From contig JAHDEG010000009.1 of NCBI GenBank assembly GCA_020628935.1, forward strand, positions 62,001 through 126,000: DNA of 64,000 nt, given 5' to 3'. Positions 18,546-27,290 of the stretch are shown piece by piece; the first letter of the stretch is position 1, and every line of letters begins with the position of its first letter. The notes beneath the pieces were generated by a model. It was not told where the DNA came from. It made no database searches and saw only the letters and a program-made list of their open reading frames with translations. The translations under genes and the position numbers were made by a program. Source of the stretch: Flavobacteriales bacterium (lineage in GTDB: Bacteria; Bacteroidota; Bacteroidia; Flavobacteriales_G; JALEGO01).

Positions 18546-20165
18546 ATGAACAAACGAATTATTATATATGGTCCAATTATACTAGCAATGATTTTTGTTT
18601 TAGGCGTGTTAATTGGTTTAAGACTCAACAACTCGTATACAGGTAAAAATTCTGTGCTTTTAAATGTCTCAGATCTAGGCTTTGGAAAACTTAACCAAGT
18701 AATTAATTACATTGAGCAGGACTATGTTGATTCTGTAAAACGAAAAAAACTTGTTGATAAAACGTTATTTACACTATTACAAGACTTAGACCCTCACTCC
18801 TATTATATTCCTGCAAAAGAACTAGGCTCAGTTACTGAGTCTTTGCAAGGTAATTTTGATGGTATTGGGGTTGAATTTAGAATAAATAACGACACAATAT
18901 TAGTTATCTCACCTATTTCTGAAGGGCCCTCCGATATTGTTGGTATTAAATCTGGAGACAGAATTGTTAAAGTTGACGGAAAAACAGTAGCCGGCACCAA
19001 ACTTAATAATCAAAAAGTGATGGAATTATTAAGAGGGGAAAAGGGCACTAAAGTTAAGGTAGGAGTTAAAAGAAGGGGGGTAACCGACCTTATGAACTTT
19101 ACAATTACCCGTGATAAAATACCCCTTTACAGTGTAGATGTTTCAATGATGTTAGATAGTACTACAGGATATCTTAAACTTAGTAGATTTTCACGCACAA
19201 CTTATATTGAGTTTATGGAGCATGCCGGAAGATTACAAGAGCAAGGTATGAATAAACTTGTTTTTGATTTAAGAAATAATGGTGGAGGATATTTAGACCA
19301 GGCCATTAGAATTGCAGATGAGTTTTTAGCAAAAGATAAGCTCATTGTTTTTACTCAAGGAAGGTCTCGACCGAGAAAAACCTACTACGCATCATCTGAC
19401 GGTGATTTTGAAAATACGGAGCTGGTTATTTTAATTGATGAAGGAACTGCATCTGCGAGTGAAATTATATCAGGAGCAATACAAGACAATGACCGAGGTG
19501 TAATTATTGGGAGGAGAAGTTATGGCAAAGGATTGGTTCAAGAACAAAGCAATTGGCCAGATGGCTCTGCAATACGACTTACAATTGCTCGGTACTATAC
19601 ACCTAGTGGGCGAAGCATACAAACCCCGTATAATGAAGGTTCAGCAGCATATCACGAGGCCAACTACGACAGAATGGGCACTATACAACTAGAACTTGAC
19701 AGTAGTAAGTTTCCTGATTCTTTAAAGTACTACACTTCTTCAGGCAAGGTGGTTTATGGAGGAGGTGGAATATACCCAGATATTTTTGTGCCATTTGACA
19801 CAGTTAACAGAACATCTTATTATATAAATCTAATTTACAGTGGAGTTATTAGAGAAGCAGCCCTAAAATTTGTTGACGATAATAGAGCTGAATTAGAAAC
19901 CAAATATAAAACAGCCACAAAGTTTAATGAGGACTTTTTACTATCAGAGGCTGCTCTAAATGAAATAATAAATAAAGCTACAGAACTTGATATTCCATTT
20001 AATTTAAGCGAATACAATACTTCTAAAGAACTTATCTCTCAAAATTTTAAATCAAATATTGCAAGATACCTATTTGGGAACGAAGGCTTTTACAAGGTTA
20101 ATAATCAGATAGATACAGTTGTAAAAACAGCAATAACGCAAAATACCAATCAAATTTTTGATTAA
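18546..20165 (+). CDS. S41-family C-terminal processing protease
   Basis: A 539-residue membrane-anchored serine protease of the Ctp/Prc type, acting in the periplasm on C termini of substrate proteins. An N-terminal signal anchor (about residues 4-24) is followed by an ELGSVTESLQGNFDGIGVEF segment, a PDZ domain (SGDRIVKVDGKTV), then the catalytic core with Ser305 in TASASE and Lys328 in SYGKG. The C-terminal extension is long, as in Bacteroidota homologues. I chose the ATG at 18546; an upstream in-frame ATG at 18516 adds ten residues ahead of the signal anchor and is less likely. Monocistronic, divergent from thiE across about 50 bp. Confidence 0.9.
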   Translation: MNKRIIIYGPIILAMIFVLGVLIGLRLNNSYTGKNSVLLNVSDLGFGKLNQVINYIEQDYVDSVKRKKLVDKTLFTLLQDLDPHSYYIPAKELGSVTESLQGNFDGIGVEFRINNDTILVISPISEGPSDIVGIKSGDRIVKVDGKTVAGTKLNNQKVMELLRGEKGTKVKVGVKRRGVTDLMNFTITRDKIPLYSVDVSMMLDSTTGYLKLSRFSRTTYIEFMEHAGRLQEQGMNKLVFDLRNNGGGYLDQAIRIADEFLAKDKLIVFTQGRSRPRKTYYASSDGDFENTELVILIDEGTASASEIISGAIQDNDRGVIIGRRSYGKGLVQEQSNWPDGSAIRLTIARYYTPSGRSIQTPYNEGSAAYHEANYDRMGTIQLELDSSKFPDSLKYYTSSGKVVYGGGGIYPDIFVPFDTVNRTSYYINLIYSGVIREAALKFVDDNRAELETKYKTATKFNEDFLLSEAALNEIINKATELDIPFNLSEYNTSKELISQNFKSNIARYLFGNEGFYKVNNQIDTVVKTAITQNTNQIFD

Positions 20166-20192
20166 AAAAATTAATATTTACTTAACAATAGC

Positions 20193-20222
20193 TTGTTGAT
20201 TAAATAATATTACGTACATTTG
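20193..20222 (+). promoter_or_regulatory. Strong Bacteroidota housekeeping promoter
   Basis: TTG (20193-20195), exactly 19 bp, then TACATTTG (20215-20222), an exact match to TAnnTTTG. It reads into the noncoding interval, with a predicted start near 20228. This is the best match to the consensus seen in the window. Confidence 0.7.
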
Positions 20223-20227
20223 ATTTA

Positions 20228-20730
20228 TCAAACAACGAGTAAATAATTTGTTTACAAATTAAAGTTTGATTTTAGTTCGTTGAAGTACTGGTTTTAAGAA
20301 TTGATTTGAGATATTCAATGTAAAGTTTACTAAGTAAACGCTTAAGAAAAGCTTCTGTAGAATTAATTGTGAAAACAAGTAACTTGAGAAGTATGATCTA
20401 AGGAACGTCTATTCGTTCTAGGTTGGGATTAAGAGGTAAGTCTTTTAGAAGTCGAATCTCCAACATTTAAACAGAGTTGAATAACTTAATTGTTTTTTTA
20501 TAAATTTAAATTGTTGTTTTGTTTTGTGAAAAGCAATTATAAATTCTGAACTGATTTCAGTTATATAATAGTTTGAAAGGATTATTATGTTAATTAGCTT
20601 GAAAAAGCTAGTTGAAAAAACCAGCTTGTAAGTTTTAGGACTTATTTTACTAAAAGTTTGAAGAAAGATATTTAACGATATCTTTTGCAAAAAGAGGAAG
20701 TTAATGTAATAATTAGCTTCCTCTTTTTTG
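20228..20730 (+). ncRNA. Candidate structured noncoding RNA of about 500 nt
   Basis: A strong promoter at one end and a strong rho-independent terminator at the other enclose about 500 nt with no plausible protein gene. Local hairpins include GTTTAC/GTAAAC (20325-20339), GCTT/AAGC (20340-20352) and GAACG/CGTTC (20403-20418). UUGA-rich stretches recur. I checked by eye for signatures of tmRNA, RNase P RNA and SRP RNA and found none. A 14-codon reading frame at 20587 with an upstream AAAGGA is the only possible peptide. It could instead be an unusually long leader or a relic. The ends are predicted from the promoter and terminator, not measured. Confidence 0.5.
20694..20730 (+). terminator. Rho-independent terminator of the ncRNA candidate
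   Basis: A 12-bp stem (20694-20705 with 20712-20723, one G-U pair) closes a 6-base loop GTAATA and is followed by seven T residues in eight bases. This is a textbook intrinsic terminator. Confidence 0.85.
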
Positions 20731-20780
20731 TTTATATCCTTTTTTCATCCAAAATTGAAACACCATTCAGTGTTTTAACG

Positions 20781-20805
20781 TGCATATATTACACGACTAA
20801 TTTTG
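20781..20805 (+). promoter_or_regulatory. Promoter-like element and small inverted repeat upstream of the S74 gene
   Basis: TAATTTTG (20798-20805) matches the TAnnTTTG -7 box; the -33 TTG is not clear (TTTTAA instead). Just upstream lies an imperfect inverted repeat, CGTGCA-N5-TACACG (20779-20795), placed where an operator could act. The start codon follows at 20838. Confidence 0.45.
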
Positions 20806-20837
20806 TACTTTTATTACTCATTCTAAACCTTACTTAA

Positions 20838-23800
20838 ATGAAAAAGATAATTATTGGTTTTTTTATATTTACGTACGCAATAAATTATTACGGACAATCT
20901 GTTTCCATAAACACGGATGGTTCAGCTCCTGATGGTTCTGCTATATTAGATGTTAAATCTACTGTGGGAGGATTGCTAATACCAAGAATGACAACAGCAC
21001 AAAGAACTAGTATTGCCAACCCTGCCAAAGGTTTACTTATTTATGATACAGATGAAAATGCTTTGTATGTAAATACAGGAACATCAGCAATTCCGGTTTG
21101 GGAGAAGGAGCTTACAGACAGTACCTTAGCAACAGTGATACAAGATGAAGATGGTGACACTAAAGTAGATGTGGAAAAAACCTCAGATATTGACGTAATA
21201 AATTTTGATACCAAAGGCACAAATTATTTTACAATGGACCAGGGGAGGATTGCAGTTAATAATACAGGTAACTCTATTTTTATTGGTGCAAATGCTGGTA
21301 GTGGAGATGATTTAAGTAGTAATAGTAACACCGCTATTGGTGCTAAAGCATTATCAACAAATGTAACTGGAGAACAAAACACTGCCATAGGGGGCGGATC
21401 ACAGCAAAATGCTACTGGAAGTCGGAACGTGTCTGTAGGCTCAAATACTTTAATACTCTCCAGAGGAGGCGGCAATACAGCTATTGGTAATGATGCACTG
21501 AGTAATAATTCTAGAGGATCAGAAAACGTAGCAATTGGACCAGGAGCACTTTCAAGCAATGTTGATGAAGATTTTTCAGTAGCTATTGGCTCACAAGCAT
21601 TATCATCCAACAGAGTTAGCAACTCTGTCGCTGTAGGGTATGCAGCACTTAATAGAAATACCATTGGTGCAAGAAATACTGCTATTGGTTACTCTGCTTT
21701 AAATAGCAATTTAGAAGGAGGTACTAATACTGCTGTAGGGTATCAATCACAAATAAATGCCACGGGAAGTAACAATACATCTCTTGGTGGAGGTACATTA
21801 GCAAACTCAACAGGAAGTGGTAATGTAGCAGTTGGAAACAAAGCATTAAATAACAACTCTAGGGGACAATCAAATGTTGCTATTGGCATAAATACTCTTG
21901 GAAATAGTATAGATGTTGATAATTTAACCGCTGTTGGGGCAGATGCATTAAGTGCAAACACTACTGGAATACAAAATACAGGTATTGGTTTTTCAGCACT
22001 TAGCCGAAATACTGTAGGCAATTATAACACAGCAATTGGTTACCGATCGCAAGTCAATGCCACAGGAGTCAGTAACGTTTCTGTAGGACTCGAAACTATG
22101 TCAAACGTAAGAGCAGAGGCAAATACAGCAATAGGAAATTTTGCCCTACAAAACTTGACAACTGGAGGTGGTAATGTAGCTGTTGGAGACGGTTCCCTCA
22201 AATCAAATTTAGAGGGAGCCAACAATGTAGCCTTAGGTAACGGTGCATTAACTGCAAACACCCAGTCTGAACTTGTTGCTATTGGAGCAAGTGCATTACG
22301 TGATAACACAACAGGACGGAATAATACTGCAATTGGCCATTTTGCACTTAGCAGAAATATTACAGCATCAAAAAACACTGCGGTGGGTCATAGTGCACTC
22401 AGCTCGAACTCCACCGGGCAAAGCAATACCGCTATTGGCGATGGGTCGCAGGTCAATGCAGGTGGTAGCGACAATGTTTCGTTAGGTGTACACTCTTTAG
22501 CAAACGTTAGAGGCAATAGTAATGTAGGTATTGGAAACAGCGCTTTAAAAGTGAACTCTACAGGTATTAATAATGTTGCTGTAGGGAACTCCGCACTTGA
22601 ACTTAATGTATCTGGAGCCGACAATGTTGCTTTAGGTAATGAGGCGTTAAACGCAAACTTAAGTAGTAAAAATACCGGTATAGGGCATAGAGCTTTAGTA
22701 GTTAATGGTGCTGGAGATCAAAATACTGCAATCGGAAATGAAGTGATGACGGCAAATATAGGTGGAAGTGAAAATGTTGCTGTTGGTAACTCCTCATTAA
22801 ACGCAAATACTAGCGGCAACAGAAACGTAGCTATTGGTTCTGGAGCTGTGTCTAGAACCAACGAAGACGGATTGGTAGGCATAGGGTATAAAGCAATTGC
22901 ACTAGCGAATGTCGGAAAAGGACTTACTGCAGTTGGTTATGAAAGCCTAAATCAGAATTCAACTGGCGGAGAAAATACCGCTGTAGGTTACCAAAGCTTA
23001 TTTGGAAATGAAGATGGTGAACACAATACTGCCGTTGGGTTTGCTGCAATGAAAGATAGCAAGGGTAGCGATAGTTGCGTTGCAATTGGCTACCAAGCAC
23101 TTCTAAAAGCTAGTACAGGTAGTGACAACGTTGCTGTAGGATTTAAGAGTCAAAATGCTATGACAACGGGCTCATACAACACAGCACTAGGAAACGAGTC
23201 GGGATTCAGTGGAGCAAACAATTCAAGGTTTACAGCTGTGGGTTACAGAGCATTATACAATAATACCACAGATGATAATACAGCAATAGGTCATTTTTCT
23301 ATGAGAGACAATACAATAGGAACTGGTAATACTGCTGTTGGATCCGGTTCACTAACTAAAAACGTTAATGGAAATGCTAATTCTGCTTTTGGGTATCAGG
23401 CACTGAGCTCACCTAATAACGCTGATGGTAATAGTGCGTTTGGGCACCAAGTCCTTAGTAATAGTAGTGGCTCTGAAAACACGGCCATGGGTGCAAACGT
23501 CATGGTAAACACATCTGGAAGCAATAATGTTGCAGTTGGATCATTAGCCGCCAACGTGCTAACAAGTGGGGCAGAAAACACCATTGTAGGTCGAAATGCA
23601 GGTTCCGGCTTAACTATTGGTAATGGGAACACATCTATAGGAGAAAATTCAGCATCAGGGATCATCAACGGTGGTAGCAATACAATGATTGGTGAAAGAA
23701 CTCAGTCATTATTATCTTCTGTGATAAATAGTACCGCATTAGGATCAGGTGCAGTAGTTAACGCTTCAAACCAAGTGAGAATTGGTAACTCTTCCGTGAC

Positions 23801-24269
23801 AAGCATAGGCGGTTTCGCCAACTGGACAAACGTATCTGATGGCAGATTTAAGAATAACATTAAAGAAGATGTAAAAGGCTTAGATTTCGTATTGGCATTA
23901 AGACCAGTTACATACAACCTAGATATAAATAAAATAAATACATTTTTAGGTGGAAAAACAAATGACAAAAAATCTATAAAAGTAAAATCTCAAATTACAG
24001 AGTCTGGTTTTATAGCCCAAGAAGTAGCTGAAACAGCTAAAAAATTAGGTTATAATTTTAGTGGTGTAGATTTACCAAAAAACGAAAACGATCATTATGG
24101 TTTAAGATACGCAAGCTTTGTTGTGCCATTAGTAAAAGCTGTACAAGAGCAACAACAAATTATTGAGGAATTAAAACAATTAAACACAAAAAGTAACCAA
24201 CAACTCAATGAACTAAAGGCAGAAGTCGAAGCTATGAAATCTTACTTATACCAGGTAAGTAAAAAATAG
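20838..24269 (+). CDS. YadA-head-like repeat protein with C-terminal peptidase S74 (intramolecular chaperone) domain
   Basis: A 1143-residue exported protein. A signal peptide (1-19) precedes about 100 residues found in Bacteroidota tail-fibre-like proteins ([20 protein letters not shown]). Residues of about 135-985 are made of degenerate 14-16-residue repeats of the type NTAIGxxAL..N, the left-handed parallel roll of YadA/Hep-Hag trimeric adhesin heads. A peptidase S74 domain starts at S1000-D1001 (SDGRFKNNI), the expected self-cleavage point, and runs through [13 protein letters not shown] and [16 protein letters not shown] to a C-terminal coiled coil. It probably trimerises, folds with help of S74 and releases that domain. 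There is no T9SS tag. It may be an adhesin or a fibre. Confidence 0.88.
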   Translation: MKKIIIGFFIFTYAINYYGQSVSINTDGSAPDGSAILDVKSTVGGLLIPRMTTAQRTSIANPAKGLLIYDTDENALYVNTGTSAIPVWEKELTDSTLATVIQDEDGDTKVDVEKTSDIDVINFDTKGTNYFTMDQGRIAVNNTGNSIFIGANAGSGDDLSSNSNTAIGAKALSTNVTGEQNTAIGGGSQQNATGSRNVSVGSNTLILSRGGGNTAIGNDALSNNSRGSENVAIGPGALSSNVDEDFSVAIGSQALSSNRVSNSVAVGYAALNRNTIGARNTAIGYSALNSNLEGGTNTAVGYQSQINATGSNNTSLGGGTLANSTGSGNVAVGNKALNNNSRGQSNVAIGINTLGNSIDVDNLTAVGADALSANTTGIQNTGIGFSALSRNTVGNYNTAIGYRSQVNATGVSNVSVGLETMSNVRAEANTAIGNFALQNLTTGGGNVAVGDGSLKSNLEGANNVALGNGALTANTQSELVAIGASALRDNTTGRNNTAIGHFALSRNITASKNTAVGHSALSSNSTGQSNTAIGDGSQVNAGGSDNVSLGVHSLANVRGNSNVGIGNSALKVNSTGINNVAVGNSALELNVSGADNVALGNEALNANLSSKNTGIGHRALVVNGAGDQNTAIGNEVMTANIGGSENVAVGNSSLNANTSGNRNVAIGSGAVSRTNEDGLVGIGYKAIALANVGKGLTAVGYESLNQNSTGGENTAVGYQSLFGNEDGEHNTAVGFAAMKDSKGSDSCVAIGYQALLKASTGSDNVAVGFKSQNAMTTGSYNTALGNESGFSGANNSRFTAVGYRALYNNTTDDNTAIGHFSMRDNTIGTGNTAVGSGSLTKNVNGNANSAFGYQALSSPNNADGNSAFGHQVLSNSSGSENTAMGANVMVNTSGSNNVAVGSLAANVLTSGAENTIVGRNAGSGLTIGNGNTSIGENSASGIINGGSNTMIGERTQSLLSSVINSTALGSGAVVNASNQVRIGNSSVTSIGGFANWTNVSDGRFKNNIKEDVKGLDFVLALRPVTYNLDINKINTFLGGKTNDKKSIKVKSQITESGFIAQEVAETAKKLGYNFSGVDLPKNENDHYGLRYASFVVPLVKAVQEQQQIIEELKQLNTKSNQQLNELKAEVEAMKSYLYQVSKK

Positions 24270-24496
24270 ACTATTAGCTTTACATTTTCTGCAAAATACG
24301 CTTACATTAAGAGATCATTAAATATTTGTTTATAAAGCCATCCTCCGAAAAAATGTATAACATATTGTAATGCATATGATCGCTAGAGTTTAACAACACA
24401 GCATTATACTTATCCTTACGCACAAAGTATAAAGCAATTTTATGGCTATTGATTTTTATGAAAAATTTGTTTCTTTTTGCACAAAACAAAAAAAAC
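24270..24496. other. Intergenic region between the S74 and lamin-tail genes
   Basis: About 227 bp of A+T-rich sequence. I see no clear terminator, no exact TAnnTTTG promoter and no small gene here. Confidence 0.4.
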
Positions 24497-25804
24497 ATGA
24501 AACAACAATTACCTGCTTTTAAAGATCAATTAATCATTTTAATGACTCTACTCACTTGCTTTAGTTTTACCAAGCAAAGCGTAGCTCAAGATATTGTAAT
24601 AACAGAAATTAATTATAACCCACCTGAATCAGGAACAGACACTACTGAATATATTGAATTTTACAATAACGGAAGTACAGCCGTGAACCTACAAGGATAT
24701 ACGTTAGTAGGTGCGACATTCACCTTCCCTTCTGTAATGTTAAATCCGGGCGAATTCATACTAGCAAGTGTTGATTCTGTTGCAATATTAAATCGTTATG
24801 GAGCAAACTCTTTTCAGTTTACAAGTGGAGGTTTAAGCAATGGCGGAGAAAACATCGTACTTAAAAACAACCTAGGAGTAACTGTTGACAGTTTAAGATA
24901 TGATGATATTATGCCTTGGCCAACAGGTACAGATGGCGATGGCGCTTCATTAGTACTTTGCGACCCAAATTCTGATAATACTGATGGAAACAATTGGAAA
25001 GCATCTACAAGTAGCACTGGGGTAACTATTAACGGTAATGAAGTTTTCGGAAGCCCCCTGCAAGTTGATGCGGCTTGTTCTGAACCAGATTGTAATTTAC
25101 TTATTGAAGTTAACAAAACAGATATTAGCTGTAATGGTGAAAATGATGGTTCAGTAACAGTAAGTGCAAGTGCTGGTGTTGAACCCTATTTTTATGCTTG
25201 GAGTAATGGTGAAATTGGTGATCAGTTAACACAATTAAACGCTGGAACCTACCAAGTAACTATTGTTGATTCTGTAGGATGTACAGATTCTAACGTTGTA
25301 ATTACTATAACTGAGCCAAGTGAATTAGTAGCATCTGTTACCACAACAAACGAAACCTCTGCAGGTGCAAATGATGGTTCTGCTTTAGTTACAACAACTG
25401 GAGGAACTGGACCATACACATATTTATGGAGTAATGCGGCCGTAACTGATTCTATTTTAAATTTATCTCCCGCTACTTACTCTGTGACTATAACGGATGC
25501 AAACGGCTGCACTACAATTGATGAAGGAACTGTTACTGGAACTTTAGTTGGCATTGAAATTAACAACATTGAAAGTAAGGTGAATATTTACCCTAACCCT
25601 AGTAATGGAGAATTTCAAGTTTCAACAAGCGGCCTATACACCCAACTTAGTATTTTTAATATACTAGGTAAAGAAGTTTACTCGGCTAACAACTTAAATA
25701 ATGAAACTATAAACGTTTCAGCACAAAACTTAACCCCAGGCTCTTACTTCTTAACACTTACAGGCAATAACAATAAGGTTGTAAAAACTATTACAATTAA
25801 ATAA
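24497..25804 (+). CDS. Lamin-tail-domain secreted protein with SprB-like repeats and type A T9SS sorting domain
   Basis: A 435-residue secreted protein. The signal peptide ends at about residue 31 (SVAQ). A lamin-tail domain follows (DIVITEINYNPPESG through LDSLRYDDIMPWPTGTDGDGASL). Next come two SprB-like repeats, with CNGENDGSVTVSASAG...YAWSNG and the degenerate GANDGSALVTTTGG...YLWSN. The last 75 residues (NIYPNPSNGEFQV to VVKTITIK) are a type A T9SS sorting domain. I chose ATG 24497, which places the signal peptide at the N terminus; an in-frame ATG at 24449 adds 16 residues. It is probably surface-attached. The strong terminator at 25862 ends the unit. Confidence 0.88.
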   Translation: MKQQLPAFKDQLIILMTLLTCFSFTKQSVAQDIVITEINYNPPESGTDTTEYIEFYNNGSTAVNLQGYTLVGATFTFPSVMLNPGEFILASVDSVAILNRYGANSFQFTSGGLSNGGENIVLKNNLGVTVDSLRYDDIMPWPTGTDGDGASLVLCDPNSDNTDGNNWKASTSSTGVTINGNEVFGSPLQVDAACSEPDCNLLIEVNKTDISCNGENDGSVTVSASAGVEPYFYAWSNGEIGDQLTQLNAGTYQVTIVDSVGCTDSNVVITITEPSELVASVTTTNETSAGANDGSALVTTTGGTGPYTYLWSNAAVTDSILNLSPATYSVTITDANGCTTIDEGTVTGTLVGIEINNIESKVNIYPNPSNGEFQVSTSGLYTQLSIFNILGKEVYSANNLNNETINVSAQNLTPGSYFLTLTGNNNKVVKTITIK

Positions 25805-25861
25805 ACGCTCTATTTTTAAATAGTTTAGCTTCTTACTTAAGAATTGCTTAAAAATTTATTC

Positions 25862-25901
25862 GCCCCCAAAAAAGGTTTCACCTTTTTTGGGGGCTTTTTT
25901 T
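25862..25901 (+). terminator. Strong rho-independent terminator
   Basis: A 15-bp perfect stem (25862-25876 with 25880-25894) closes a TTC loop and is followed by a run of seven T residues. It separates the lamin-tail gene from the exopolysaccharide locus and, being A/T-symmetric, could act both ways. Confidence 0.92.
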
Positions 25902-25936
25902 ATCCTCCTACCTACCAAAAAATCATTCAACCTTAG

Positions 25937-25969
25937 TCCCATATTGAGAAATCAACTCCAAATTTGAGA
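25937..25969 (+). promoter_or_regulatory. Paired upstream activating palindromes, site A
   Basis: Two copies of the 13-bp palindrome TCYCAnnnTGAGA: TCCCATATTGAGA (25937-25949) and TCCAAATTTGAGA (25957-25969), start-to-start distance 20 bp. The distal site starts 88 bp before the -24 GG of the element at 26023. I propose that they bind the sigma-54 regulator encoded at 47554-48912. Confidence 0.65.
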
Positions 25970-26022
25970 ATAATAAAATACGAATTACGGTAAAAACAAC
26001 TGATTAACAGTGTTTTACACCA

Positions 26023-26039
26023 ATGGCATCAGACTTGAA
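26023..26039 (+). promoter_or_regulatory. Sigma-54-like promoter A
   Basis: ATGGCAT, then TTGAA, with the -24 GG (26025-26026) and, ten bases on, GA (26037-26038) where GC is canonical. The ATG of the first exopolysaccharide-locus gene lies 34 bp after the -12 element. Confidence 0.55.
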
Positions 26040-26070
26040 TTAATACTAACAACAGTAAAAACCTAGTATT

Positions 26071-26562
26071 ATGAATACCGATCAACCAAACATATTTATC
26101 GTAGAAGATGATAAAATTTTTCAGGAGTTACTCAAACAGAAATTAAACTCATTAAACGCAGGTCCTATTGAAGTATTTCAAAGTGGAGAAGAATGTTTAA
26201 ATAGCATATACAAAAACCCAAAAATAGTTCTGCTAGATTATAACCTAGGCAATATGGATGGACTAGAAGTTCTTAAAAGAATTAAAAGCTACAATCCTGA
26301 CATACATGTAATTTTATTATCTGGACAAGAAAAATTAGAAGTTGCAATAAATACTTTAAAGTACGGAGCTTATGATTATGTAATTAAAAACGAAGTTACC
26401 TTTAAAAGAATAGAACAACTTATTGGGCGAATTACAAAACTAGAAAAACTAATAAAAGAAAATGAGCAATACAAAAAAACCAGAAACCTTGTACTAGCGG
26501 GTTTTGCTTGTGTTTTTGTAGGTCTTATTACAGTCAAAAGTTTTTTTCCTAATCTATTTTAA
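26071..26562 (+). CDS. Membrane-anchored receiver-domain protein
   Basis: A 163-residue protein: a receiver domain (residues 5-125) with the acidic pocket VEDD (11-14), phospho-acceptor D56 in LLDYNLG and the conserved Ser and Lys positions (LLSGQ, VIKNE). A short basic coiled-coil linker follows, then a single C-terminal membrane helix (about 139-158, NLVLAGFACVFVGLITVKSF). There is no DNA-binding or enzymatic output domain, so it would hold a receiver at the inner membrane. It is the first gene after sigma-54-like promoter A and precedes the export lipoprotein by 8 bp. A related protein ends the locus at 41894. Confidence 0.85.
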   Translation: MNTDQPNIFIVEDDKIFQELLKQKLNSLNAGPIEVFQSGEECLNSIYKNPKIVLLDYNLGNMDGLEVLKRIKSYNPDIHVILLSGQEKLEVAINTLKYGAYDYVIKNEVTFKRIEQLIGRITKLEKLIKENEQYKKTRNLVLAGFACVFVGLITVKSFFPNLF

Positions 26563-26570
26563 AGTACAGT

Positions 26571-27287
26571 ATGACCAAGTTCATTAATTTAATTTATATC
26601 GCTGTTTTAATTTGGATTTTATCTAGCTGCAAAACGCAAAACTTATTTCAAGAAGCTGTTAAAAGCAAGAATTTACGAGACACTACATTCGTAAACAGTC
26701 CTTACAAAATAAGATCAAACGATAAAATAAGTGTAAGTATATGGAATCATGATGACTTAAGTGTAGGGTCTTTATTCGGGATATACAATTCAAATGAAGT
26801 ATACGGAAAATGGATTTTAGTTGACTACAACGGAAACATTAAACTACCACAAGTGGGAGAAGTAAAAGTTATAAATAAAACTACTACTCAAGTCTCTGAA
26901 GATTTAGCAAAAATATACGCATCCTACATTAAAGACCCAATAATTGTTGTTAAAGTGCACAACAGAATGCTTACTGTACTTGGTGAGGTAAGAAATCCTG
27001 GAACATTTTTACTCGAAACAGACAAAAACAATCTTTTTGAAGTAATTGGAAAAGCAGGAGGATTAGAGTTTTACGCAGACAAACAAAACATACAGCTTAT
27101 CAGAAACAAACAAACATACAGTATTAACTTAACAGACAACTACTTTGAAATACCTGTATTTGCTGGCGATATAATAAACATCCCTACAAAAAAAGGAAAA
27201 ACATTAGACAAAAAAGCACCAACAATTATTCCGTTTGCAAGTGCATTAACTACGCTAGCAATTATAGCGTCTCTTTTAGCTAAATAA
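26571..27287 (+). CDS. Outer-membrane polysaccharide export lipoprotein (Wza-like)
   Basis: A 238-residue lipoprotein with lipobox Cys20 (WILSSCK). The polysaccharide-export domain (YKIRSNDKISVSIWNHDDLS onward, about 47-130) is followed by one SLBB-type domain (LTVLGEVRNPGTFLLE, about 135-190) and a C-terminal hydrophobic segment (219-237). It would form the periplasmic/outer-membrane exit channel for the exopolysaccharide together with the co-polymerase encoded 3 bp downstream. It is shorter than E. coli Wza (about 380 residues), as is usual in Bacteroidota. Confidence 0.9.
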   Translation: MTKFINLIYIAVLIWILSSCKTQNLFQEAVKSKNLRDTTFVNSPYKIRSNDKISVSIWNHDDLSVGSLFGIYNSNEVYGKWILVDYNGNIKLPQVGEVKVINKTTTQVSEDLAKIYASYIKDPIIVVKVHNRMLTVLGEVRNPGTFLLETDKNNLFEVIGKAGGLEFYADKQNIQLIRNKQTYSINLTDNYFEIPVFAGDIINIPTKKGKTLDKKAPTIIPFASALTTLAIIASLLAK

Positions 27288-27290
27288 GCA

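Larger units (their letters stand above)
20166..20837 (+). other. 672-bp gene-free interval: ncRNA candidate plus promoter of the S74 gene
   Basis: No convincing protein gene is present. The interval holds a strong promoter match (20193-20222), a structured transcript candidate (about 20228-20730), its terminator (20694-20730) and a second promoter-like element (20798-20805) serving the downstream S74 gene. Confidence 0.7.

Noticed and set aside
20228-20730. tmRNA, RNase P RNA or SRP RNA
   Set aside because: No tag frame ending in ALAA, no GAGGAAAGTCC-type RNase P core, no SRP tetraloop motif, no tRNA-like ends.
20838-23800. Long open frames on the minus strand across the S74 gene
   Set aside because: They arise from the repetitive, biased codons of the plus-strand repeat protein, have no initiation signals and no recognisable domain.
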